Shown piece by piece: positions 1 through 4,715 of a DNA stretch of 6,579 nt. The position numbers and the translations under genes were made by a program. This stretch comes from an uncultured cyanobacterium (GTDB lineage: Bacteria; Cyanobacteriota; Vampirovibrionia; Gastranaerophilales; Gastranaerophilaceae): the NCBI GenBank assembly GCA_945836835.1, contig CAMAML010000070.1:1-6579 (forward strand). The letters are read 5' to 3'. A model generated the notes under the pieces. The model was not told the DNA's origin. It was given only the letters and a program-made list of their open reading frames with translations, and did no database searches. The first letter of the stretch is position 1; each line of letters starts with the position of its first letter.

Positions 1-14
1 ACAACATAAAATCA

Positions 15-43
15 TTGACTTTTGTTGTTTTGCATGGTATTAT
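15..43 (+). promoter_or_regulatory. sigma70-type promoter upstream of the first pilin-like gene
   Basis: TTGACT (15-20) and TATTAT (38-43) are separated by exactly 17 nt, a near-consensus housekeeping promoter. Transcription would start around base 50, giving a leader of roughly 280 nt before the pilin-like gene at 333. No other plus-strand gene lies between, so that gene is the likely target. A 14-bp palindrome overlaps the -10, which suggests regulation. The call rests on sequence match only. Confidence 0.6.
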
Positions 44-53
44 ACATGTATAA
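40..53. promoter_or_regulatory. 14-bp perfect palindrome overlapping the -10 (candidate operator)
   Basis: TTATACATGTATAA is a perfect inverted repeat centred between bases 46 and 47. It covers most of the TATTAT -10 box and the likely start site, where a dimeric repressor would block RNA polymerase. I did not see the same palindrome elsewhere in the window, so the XRE regulator at 2665-2985 cannot be tied to it from this sequence. Confidence 0.4.
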
Positions 54-218
54 CCCATAACAAACGAAATTTTTATACGTTAGACAAAAGAGTATGATGG
101 TAAATCTACAGGACGGACGCAAGTAAGATGAAAAGAAAAAATGAAATTGAATTAAAAATAACATAAAATGTTACGAAAAATGGATACTCGGGCGACACCA
201 AAATAAATGTTAAAAATT
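44..218 (+). other. AT-rich leader region without a recognised gene
   Basis: This is the first part of the inferred 5' leader of the pilin-like gene. It holds only tiny open frames: ten codons from ATG 94 to the stop ending at 126, and twelve codons from ATG 128 to the stop ending at 166. Neither has a convincing Shine-Dalgarno. I recognise no riboswitch, tRNA or small-RNA signature in it. Confidence 0.4.
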
Positions 219-290
219 CCCCTCGCCCAAAGGGAGAGGAGGCAAACCAGCATCACGAAGATACCACTACCTCCACAGCGGGGTGAGGGT
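219..290. repeat. REP-like imperfect inverted repeat in the leader
   Basis: The arm at 220-228 (CCCTCGCCC) pairs with 281-289 (GGGTGAGGG) over nine positions with one G-U pair. An inner GGAGG (238-242) can pair with CCTCC (270-274). Alternatively 221-228 folds locally with 232-239 around an AAA loop. The block is much more GC-rich than its surroundings and resembles the dispersed palindromic 'ccctc-ccc / ggg-gaggg' units seen in many bacterial genomes. It lies inside the leader, so it could also affect mRNA folding just upstream of the ribosome binding site. Confidence 0.45.
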
Positions 291-332
291 ACGAACAATA
301 AAATACAAAACATAAGAACAGGAGGTTCATTT

Positions 333-1040
333 ATGAACGAAAAATTTAAACGATTTAACGCATTCACCCTTGCAGAGGTTCTAATAACCCTCGGCGTCAT
401 CGGCGTTGTGGCGGCGGTAACCATGCCGACTTTGATTAAGAATTATCAGAAACATGTTGTTGTTACTAAGTTAAAACGAATTTATTCTCTTGTAAATCAA
501 GCAGTAGAAGCAAACAAAGCAGAATACGGAGATTTCCCAAATTGGGTAAAGGATTGCGGAACCGGAGATGTTGCACCAAGGCTTACTTGCACGCTGGATG
601 AAACTGTCGAATGGTATAATGCATATTTAGGAAAATATATTAAATCAACTAAAATTGAAAAATCCGAAGAAAACTCAGGTTTCTACATCTATCTTGTAGA
701 CGGAAGTGTTTTGTTTATAAAAACACGTATATACGATATGAGGTATTATATAAATGCTAAAGCAGTCGAAAATCCGCTTTTTGGAAAGAATGTTTTTCAA
801 TTCAGATTTAATCCTTATTTGCTTGCTCATCAAGTAGGTGCAACAAATGATACAAGTGCAATAGGCAAAGGATTTGAACCATACGCCGCAAATTGGGACG
901 GAACCAGAGAAGGACTTTTTGAGGGGAAAAATTCAGGTGAATCCGCTTGTCAAAAACCTTTCGATGGAGTGTCTGGCTACTATTGTACCAAACTTATTCA
1001 ACTTGACGGCTGGGAGATCAAGGACGATTATCCGTGGTAA
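333..1040 (+). CDS. pseudopilin-like protein with type IV prepilin leader (235 aa)
   Basis: Seen: residues 1-10 form a short basic leader ending in Asn-Ala, followed by F11-T-L-A-E15 and a hydrophobic helix to about residue 32. This is the class III (type IV pilin / type II secretion) signal, with predicted cleavage after Ala10 and the conserved Glu at mature position 5. A prepilin peptidase would process it and leave an inner-membrane anchor or a subunit of a pilus or pseudopilus. The rest has no catalytic motif. Cysteines at 75, 86, 206 and 218 could form disulfides, and the tail around GWEIKDDYPW looks like a natural end. I chose ATG 333 because AGGAGG (320-325) sits 7 nt upstream; the open frame extends to 207, but that part is non-coding leader. 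Family: general secretion/pilin-like, with exact partner unknown. No pilus assembly gene is nearby. folC follows after 50 bp on the same strand. Confidence 0.85.
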   Translation: MNEKFKRFNAFTLAEVLITLGVIGVVAAVTMPTLIKNYQKHVVVTKLKRIYSLVNQAVEANKAEYGDFPNWVKDCGTGDVAPRLTCTLDETVEWYNAYLGKYIKSTKIEKSEENSGFYIYLVDGSVLFIKTRIYDMRYYINAKAVENPLFGKNVFQFRFNPYLLAHQVGATNDTSAIGKGFEPYAANWDGTREGLFEGKNSGESACQKPFDGVSGYYCTKLIQLDGWEIKDDYPW

Positions 1041-1055
1041 GTTTCAAATTTTCAC

Positions 1056-1084
1056 TTGATAAATCTTCCCGTTTGGGGTAATTT
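1056..1084 (+). promoter_or_regulatory. weak candidate promoter for folC
   Basis: TTGATA (1056-1061) and TAATTT (1079-1084) are 17 nt apart. The -10 is a poor match. If it is used, transcription would begin almost at the folC ATG, giving a leaderless or nearly leaderless message. That would fit the absence of a good Shine-Dalgarno there. Read-through from the upstream pilin gene is equally possible, since no terminator is visible in the 50-bp gap. Confidence 0.25.
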
Positions 1085-1090
1085 AGGCGT

Positions 1091-2284
1091 ATGAGTTACG
1101 ATTACGAAAAAGCGGTTGAGGTGTTGACCTCTCAAGGGAAGTTTTATATAAGCCTCGGGCTGGAGCGGATTTCAGAGATTTTGGAAATTTTGGGAAACCC
1201 GCAAGACAAGTTGAACTGTATCCATGTTGCGGGAACGAACGGCAAGGGGTCGGTATGCTCGATTTTGGCGTCGATTTTGACGGAATATGGGCTGAAAACA
1301 GGGTTATACACAAGTCCGCACATTTTTGAGTATACGGAGCGGTTTAAGATTAACGGGGCGGACATCCCAAAGGAAGATTTTGCCCGATACGTGCTTGAAG
1401 TATGCGAAACGGCAGGCAAGAACGACATATATTTGACGGAGTTTGAGGTCTTGACTGCGGTTATGTTCAAATATTTTGCGGACGAAGGCGTCGAAGTTGT
1501 CGTGCTTGAAACGGGGCTTGGCGGAAGGTTCGACGCCACAAACGTTATCAGGAAAAATTTGTGTTCGATAATTACCCATATCGACCTTGACCACACCGAC
1601 CGCCTCGGCACGACAAAAGAGGAAATTGCGTTTGAAAAAGCGGGGATTATAAAGCCCGACTGCCCCGTTATTACCTCAGAAGGGTATGAGGTTATAAAAG
1701 ACAAGGCGGATGAGGGTAACTCTCTTTTTCTACTGACCTTGCCTTATGCAAGCGAAGAAGAAATTTCGGCTTTGTCGCTGAAAGGTTCGTGCCAAAGAGA
1801 GAATTTGGCGTTGGCACTTGCAGCTGTTCGGTTTTTGTACAAAGATATTTCCGAAGAAGTTATCCTGAACGGGCTCAGAAAAGTTCATCACCCCTGCAGA
1901 TTTCAGGTTTTTGAGGGTCAAAACCTTGTCGTGGACGGCTCGCACAACCCAAACGGAGCATTCGCTCTAAAAGAGAGCTTGGACATGTATTTCCCGACCC
2001 AAAGGCGAAGATTTGTTTTCGGCTGCCTTACGACAAAAGATTACGGCAAGATGATGAAAATCCTCTTTCGCCCCGAGGATGAAGTGTATTTTAAACACTT
2101 CAACAACCCAAAATCTGCAACGGTTGAGGAGCTTAGAGGAACTTTAGCCCAAAATGTTACCCCGCAACCGCAGGTTGTTAAAGAGTTTTCCGCTCTGTCG
2201 GATTTGCCAAAAGAACCAAACACCGTAACGGTTGTTTGCGGATCGTTCTATATGATGAAAGAAGTTTTGGCACAACAAATTTAG
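1091..2284 (+). CDS. folC: bifunctional dihydrofolate synthase / folylpolyglutamate synthase (397 aa)
   Basis: A Mur-ligase-type, ATP-dependent cytosolic enzyme. It adds L-glutamate to dihydropteroate to make dihydrofolate and then extends the polyglutamate tail of reduced folates. Seen in order: the LERI segment (24-27), P-loop GTNGKGS (48-54), TSPH (74-77) with YTERF (81-85), TEFEVLTA (116-123), ETGLGGRFDATN (140-151), ITHIDLDHTDRLG (161-173), FEKAGI (181-186) whose Lys183 matches the carbamylated lysine of Mur ligases, HHPCRFQ (266-272), DGSHNPNGA (282-290) and a C-terminal CGSFYMM (383-389). The length is slightly under the usual 420 or so, with all core motifs intact. Whether it does both reactions cannot be read directly. 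The start is ATG 1091; only a weak GGGG lies 12 nt upstream. No clear terminator follows immediately. Confidence 0.95.
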   Translation: MSYDYEKAVEVLTSQGKFYISLGLERISEILEILGNPQDKLNCIHVAGTNGKGSVCSILASILTEYGLKTGLYTSPHIFEYTERFKINGADIPKEDFARYVLEVCETAGKNDIYLTEFEVLTAVMFKYFADEGVEVVVLETGLGGRFDATNVIRKNLCSIITHIDLDHTDRLGTTKEEIAFEKAGIIKPDCPVITSEGYEVIKDKADEGNSLFLLTLPYASEEEISALSLKGSCQRENLALALAAVRFLYKDISEEVILNGLRKVHHPCRFQVFEGQNLVVDGSHNPNGAFALKESLDMYFPTQRRRFVFGCLTTKDYGKMMKILFRPEDEVYFKHFNNPKSATVEELRGTLAQNVTPQPQVVKEFSALSDLPKEPNTVTVVCGSFYMMKEVLAQQI

Positions 2285-2477
2285 CACCTTTTAAGCATTT
2301 GATAAAGATACAGAACTTTTTGTTGTCCTCCATCGCCGCCAAAAGCTCTTTTCGCATATCATCATAGGGGATGGTTTCTTTGAACACAAACAGCTCGTAA
2401 ACCTCAACTTCCAATGCCTTGGCGATAGACGCAAGCGTTTCGGGCGAAGTTTTTTGCATAAAAGAGAAGTTCTTCAT
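2285..2477 (-). pseudogene. C-terminal remnant of an XRE-family regulator
   Basis: Read on the minus strand from base 2477, the frame gives SPETLASIAKALEVEVYELF followed by an acidic/basic helical stretch (KELLAAMEDNKKF). This is the typical end of a Cro/CI helix-turn-helix domain and its short C-terminal tail. The first helices and the recognition helix are missing: an in-frame stop lies 12 codons upstream of the ATG and I find no N-terminal half in any minus frame up to the terminator at 2654. There is no Shine-Dalgarno before the ATG. The frame runs on into the antisense of the folC end, which is probably not original coding. Best read as a 5'-truncated relic; an expressed small protein is less likely. 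Confidence 0.55.
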
Positions 2478-2531
2478 AGATAATATATTAACCGATTTAC
2501 CCCAAAAAGTCAGGTTTTAGATAATATATTA
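2477..2531. repeat. 14-bp direct repeat flanking 27 bp
   Basis: TAGATAATATATTA occurs at 2477-2490 and again at 2518-2531, a start-to-start distance of 41 bp. The first copy abuts the point where recognisable XRE coding sequence begins on the minus strand. It could be a pair of old operator sites of the lost regulator, or a scar of the rearrangement that removed its 5' half. The sequence is AT-rich, so chance similarity is possible, but 14 identical bases at this distance is notable. Confidence 0.5.
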
Positions 2532-2552
2532 GCTATTTTTTTGCAACATTTC

Positions 2553-2600
2553 GATTTATTATCGAGCGACTTTTTTGCCAAAAAAGTTGCCCGATAAATC
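2553..2600. repeat. long imperfect hairpin / palindrome
   Basis: The arms 2553-2576 and 2580-2600 pair around a GCC loop. There is an uninterrupted run of 11 pairs (including one G-U) next to the loop, one A-C mismatch, then CG and a further 7 pairs if three bases (TAT, 2560-2562) are bulged. No U-tract follows on either strand, so it is not a standard terminator. It may be a palindromic repeat, a remnant of a mobile element end, or an mRNA-stabilising structure at the folC 3' end. Confidence 0.5.
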
Positions 2601-2611
2601 AATATTTTATA

Positions 2612-2654
2612 AACAAAAAACAACACCCTGTCAAATTGGCAAGGTGCTGTTTTT
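2612..2654 (-). terminator. intrinsic terminator of the XRE gene, copy 1 of an identical 43-bp unit
   Basis: On the minus strand AACAGCACCTTGCC pairs with GACAGGGTGTTGTT around an AATTT loop, with two wobbles and one mismatch, and then runs into a T-tract. It begins 11 nt beyond the XRE stop codon. The flanking A and T runs make it potentially bidirectional, although pairing is slightly better for minus-strand RNA. The same 43 bases recur at 4405-4447. Confidence 0.8.
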
Positions 2655-2664
2655 GCTTGATCCT

Positions 2665-2985
2665 TTAGTAGTTTTTTAGTGTCTTTATGATTTTTACATA
2701 AAGTTCCAATTCTTTCTCCGTTGAGTTTTTAAGTATTTTTAAAAATTCGCTTGTATACATATTTTGCGGAATATCAAGCCCCGAAAAATATTCCAGCTTA
2801 ATATCCAGTACTTGGGCAATCTTAAGAAAATTTTCAAGGGACGGTGAGTTTTCTCCCAACTCAATTCTGCCTATTTGTTTTTCATGTAAATCACTTTTTT
2901 CAGCTAATTCAAATTGGGACATTTTTAATTTTTTTCTTGCGGTTTTAATTTGATTACCTATAAACTTTTTGTCTATATTAAGCAA
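2665..2985 (-). CDS. XRE-family (Cro/CI type) transcriptional regulator (106 aa)
   Basis: A cytosolic DNA-binding protein. Residues about 8-62 form the five-helix XRE domain: FIGNQIKTARKKLKMSQFEL is helices 1-2, AEKSDLHEKQIGRIELGE covers the turn and recognition helix (about 34-44), and SPSLENFLKIAQVLDI closes the domain. The C-terminal 40 residues are a charged helical tail, perhaps for dimerisation; no ligand or protease domain is visible. I chose the TTG start at 2985 because GGAG (in TAGGAGAG) lies 8 nt upstream on the minus strand; the frame is open 8 codons further to another TTG, but that would swallow this Shine-Dalgarno. It is divergent from the pilin gene at 3126, sharing a 140-bp gap, so it may control itself and that gene. 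Target and signal are unknown. A terminator follows directly. Confidence 0.85.
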   Translation of the reverse strand: MLNIDKKFIGNQIKTARKKLKMSQFELAEKSDLHEKQIGRIELGENSPSLENFLKIAQVLDIKLEYFSGLDIPQNMYTSEFLKILKNSTEKELELYVKIIKTLKNY

Positions 2986-3023
2986 TGTAAACTCTCCTAC
3001 TTTGTACAATATTCACAGAATAA

Positions 3024-3056
3024 GACAATTTTGCGTAATTTAACATGACAAATTTG
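3024..3056. repeat. pair of similar 10-mers between the divergent XRE and pilin genes
   Basis: GACAATTTTG (3024-3033) and GACAAATTTG (3047-3056) differ at one base and are spaced 23 bp start to start, about two helical turns. They sit just upstream of the pilin -35 and before the XRE start. They are candidate binding sites for the XRE regulator, by inference from position only; AT-rich DNA makes chance resemblance possible. Confidence 0.25.
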
Positions 3057-3065
3057 ATGAATATA

Positions 3066-3094
3066 TTGAAAAAGGAACAAATATAGTCTATAAT
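3066..3094 (+). promoter_or_regulatory. sigma70-type promoter of the larger pilin gene
   Basis: TTGAAA (3066-3071), a 17-nt spacer and a consensus TATAAT (3089-3094) precede the gene. The start site would be near 3101, leaving a short leader of about 25 nt. That leader contains the strong AGGAGG (3115-3120), 5 nt before ATG 3126. Confidence 0.75.
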
Positions 3095-3125
3095 AATTAT
3101 GAGGATAATAGATTAGGAGGTAATT

Positions 3126-4280
3126 ATGAAATTAACAAAAGCATTTACATTAGCAGAAATATTGATAACTCTCGGCGTTATCGGCGTGGTTGCGGCGGTT
3201 ACGATGCCGACGCTGGTTACAAATATTCAGGAAAAAGTGAGGAAAGAACAGGTTAGGACGGTTAAATATAAATTTACAAAAGCTACCGACAAGATGAACT
3301 CACTCGGCAAAATCGGGCATTATGACTCGACAATGGACTTTGTAAACGAATTGAAAAAGCACCTCACAATCGCCAAAATCTGCCAAAACAACGAACTTGA
3401 CAAATGTTGGCCCAGCGAAAGTATTAACGCTTACAGCGGTAGCGGTACCACATTGACGGAATTTCCCGTTAAAGACCTGAAAAAGGGTGTTAACTTGAAG
3501 GCGTTGGCACTTGGAACAAAAACAACAGAAACCGTCGGGATTGTGACGGGCGACGGGGTGCCAATGTTGCTTGTTTATTCACCCGTATGTTCAGGTTTTG
3601 ATGAGGCAAAGACTTATACGTGGTCGGTACAGGACGGCAAGCCTGTCACAAACGCCACAACAAACTGTGTAAGTGCGATTTTTGACATAAACGGTGCAAA
3701 AGGTCCTAACAAAATCGGTACGGACGTCCGCACCTTGAACTCACTTTTCGGTTCAACAGATTTAGGTACAGTAGCAGGTATATCTTCGGAACAATGCGAA
3801 AAAGTCAAAACCAAATATGGGATTAACGAATGTTGTACAGATTGCGACGCAAACGGAGGAGACACCTGGGCAGCCGGCGTAATCAAGTGTGCCGATATGG
3901 GACTACACTTACCTGACATGCTAACCCTTGCAAACATAGCGAACGCTCGTTACGGGACAACGTTAATCGGACCGTACACCATTTATATGGGTACACAGTA
4001 CGGCGAAGACTGCAGAACCCCAATCGCAGATTGGTACGGACAAAATTCCTACATCTTCAATGAAGCTGAGATACTTTGTAACGTAGACACAAGCACCGAT
4101 GCCAATTCCGCCCTCAACGACGGTGAAGGCTCAACTTCCTCAACCATTTTCGATTACTACTGGTCGAGTTCGGAGGCTTCCGCTGTATATGCGTACAGGC
4201 GGGACTTCCACGCCGCTTTCAGTTTCTGGGACAGGAGTGCACGTTACAATGGCCACAAGTCGTTGTGCGTAGGTGATTAA
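3126..4280 (+). CDS. large pseudopilin-like protein with C-terminal lectin-like variable domain (384 aa)
   Basis: Seen: leader MKLTKA, then F7-T-L-A-E11 and a hydrophobic helix to about residue 30, the type IV prepilin signal with predicted cleavage after Ala6. The middle has FDINGAKGPNKIGTDV (186-201), which I recall from pilin-like proteins of gut Gastranaerophilales. Residues about 240-384 are cysteine-rich (236, 237, 240, 255, 296, 318, 381), with WAAGVIKCADMGLHLPDM (248-265) and YYWSSSE (344-350). This resembles the DUF1566 / Fibrobacter major paralogous / formylglycine-enzyme-like C-type lectin fold. Inferred role: an exported, membrane-anchored or pilus-displayed binding protein. The codons for 351-377 look hypervariable and KSLCVGD (378-384) closes the domain, as in retroelement-diversified proteins. 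Start ATG 3126 is set by AGGAGG 5 nt upstream. It has its own promoter, is divergent from an XRE gene and convergent with rpmH. Confidence 0.85.
   Translation: MKLTKAFTLAEILITLGVIGVVAAVTMPTLVTNIQEKVRKEQVRTVKYKFTKATDKMNSLGKIGHYDSTMDFVNELKKHLTIAKICQNNELDKCWPSESINAYSGSGTTLTEFPVKDLKKGVNLKALALGTKTTETVGIVTGDGVPMLLVYSPVCSGFDEAKTYTWSVQDGKPVTNATTNCVSAIFDINGAKGPNKIGTDVRTLNSLFGSTDLGTVAGISSEQCEKVKTKYGINECCTDCDANGGDTWAAGVIKCADMGLHLPDMLTLANIANARYGTTLIGPYTIYMGTQYGEDCRTPIADWYGQNSYIFNEAEILCNVDTSTDANSALNDGEGSTSSTIFDYYWSSSEASAVYAYRRDFHAAFSFWDRSARYNGHKSLCVGD
4176..4256 (+). other. candidate hypervariable region (DGR VR-like) at the pilin C-terminus
   Basis: These 27 codons (residues 351-377) lie between YYWSSSE and KSLCVGD. 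By hand count, 20 of 27 end in T or C with very mixed first and second bases (GCT, TCC, GAC, TTC, CAC, AGT, CGT, TAC, GGC and so on). Adenine is about 18% (15 of 81), against about 30% in the preceding 120 bases. Adenine-directed mutagenesis of AAY codons by a diversity-generating retroelement would produce this pattern. No template repeat or reverse transcriptase is in the window, and lectin-like domains of this family can vary here for other reasons. Confidence 0.4.
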
Positions 4281-4283
4281 AAC

Positions 4284-4317
4284 GTTGTCGGGTTCGATGA
4301 AAAAGTCGAACACCAAC
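4284..4317 (+). other. hairpin immediately after the pilin stop codon
   Basis: GTTCGA (4292-4297) pairs with TCGAAC (4306-4311) around an 8-nt loop. It is extended by GTTG (4284-4287) with CAAC (4314-4317) across a small internal loop. There is no T-tract, so it is not an ordinary terminator. Hairpins just downstream of the variable region are known to assist target recognition in diversity-generating retroelements, and the position here fits. The loop is larger than the tetraloops described for those, so the match is loose. Confidence 0.45.
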
Positions 4318-4404
4318 CTACCATGAGACATGGATAACCTTGTGTCCCCTCGTCTCACATACAAAAGCAGACTATGTCCGCCGCTAAAGAACCATTAACA
4401 CTTC

Positions 4405-4447
4405 AACAAAAAACAACACCCTGTCAAATTGGCAAGGTGCTGTTTTT
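4405..4447 (-). terminator. intrinsic terminator of rpmH, copy 2 of the 43-bp unit (likely bidirectional)
   Basis: Identical over 43 bases to 2612-2654. It starts 18 nt past the rpmH stop on the minus strand and ends in a T-tract in that direction. It also lies downstream of the convergent pilin gene and has A and T runs on both sides, so it probably stops both transcripts. Pairing is slightly better as minus-strand RNA (G-U pairs where the plus strand has A-C). Confidence 0.8.
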
Positions 4448-4465
4448 AAATCTTTGCATTTATGC

Positions 4466-4618
4466 TTACGCACGTTTTTTTGCGGTGATACTCAATGAGT
4501 GACGACCTTTTGCACGACGTCTGTTGATAACTTCACGACCGCCCGGGGTTGCCATTCTTGCTCTAAAACCGCTAACGTGTTGTCTTTTGATTTTAGTTCC
4601 TTCCAGTGTACGTCTCAT
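4466..4618 (-). CDS. rpmH: 50S ribosomal protein L34 (50 aa)
   Basis: The minus strand encodes a 50-residue, strongly basic protein beginning MRRTLEGTKIKRQHVSGFRA, followed by RMATPGGREVINRRRAKGRH and ending SLSITAKKRA. This is the unmistakable L34 pattern (SGFRARM, TP-GR-V--RRR-KGRH-L). L34 binds 23S rRNA in the large ribosomal subunit. An AAGGAA Shine-Dalgarno precedes the ATG (bases 4626-4631 on the plus strand), and a terminator follows 18 nt after the stop. Oddity: in most bacteria rpmH is followed by rnpA (RNase P protein), often near dnaA and the origin. Here nothing follows it but the terminator and a convergent pilin gene, so rnpA must lie elsewhere. The gene is divergent from proC. 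Confidence 0.97.
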   Translation of the reverse strand: MRRTLEGTKIKRQHVSGFRARMATPGGREVINRRRAKGRHSLSITAKKRA

Positions 4619-4649
4619 TTTTTTAGTTTCCTTTTGTTTTTCTTTGTCG

Positions 4650-4655
4650 TATAAT
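4650..4655 (+). promoter_or_regulatory. candidate -10 box for proC
   Basis: A consensus TATAAT lies 60 bases upstream of the proC start on the plus strand. The -35 region (TTTCCT at 17-nt spacing) is poor, so the call is tentative. It overlaps the minus-strand promoter elements of rpmH, so the two divergent genes may share this short control region. Confidence 0.35.
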
Positions 4656-4659
4656 ACTT

Positions 4660-4688
4660 ATGTTAAATAAAAAAAAGTAATTAGTCAA
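4660..4688 (-). promoter_or_regulatory. candidate rpmH promoter
   Basis: On the minus strand TTGACT (4688-4683) and TAACAT (4665-4660) are 17 nt apart, placing the start site about 35 nt before the rpmH ATG. A TATTAT (4656-4651) slightly downstream is a better -10 but has no -35 at proper distance. Confidence 0.4.
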
Positions 4689-4715
4689 CACATGATTTTA
4701 CAGAGGTTAACATAT

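Noticed and set aside
94..166. Two tiny open frames (10 and 12 codons) that might be leader peptides
   Set aside because: Neither has a Shine-Dalgarno, a run of regulatory codons, or a following attenuator structure.
111..250. Fragments resembling a cyclic-di-GMP (GEMM-I) riboswitch: GGACGCAA at 115-122 and GGCAAACC at 241-248
   Set aside because: The two pieces are in the wrong order and too far apart, and the GAAA tetraloop stem between them is missing. Only short matches remain.
207..332. N-terminal extension of the first pilin gene
   Set aside because: It would translate the GC-rich palindrome, bury the AGGAGG at 320-325, and place residues before a canonical short prepilin leader.
1083..2223. 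Several minus-strand open frames inside folC
   Set aside because: They are shadows of a clearly conserved plus-strand enzyme and have no recognisable domains or ribosome binding sites.
4281..4404. A DGR template repeat downstream of the pilin
   Set aside because: I compared this stretch with the 3' end of the pilin by eye and saw no adenine-rich near-copy. If a template exists it is outside the window.
2612..4447. The two identical 43-bp units as a CRISPR or att-site pair
   Set aside because: There are only two copies 1.8 kb apart with genes between and no integrase or cas gene. Each is a good terminator behind a gene, which is the simpler explanation.
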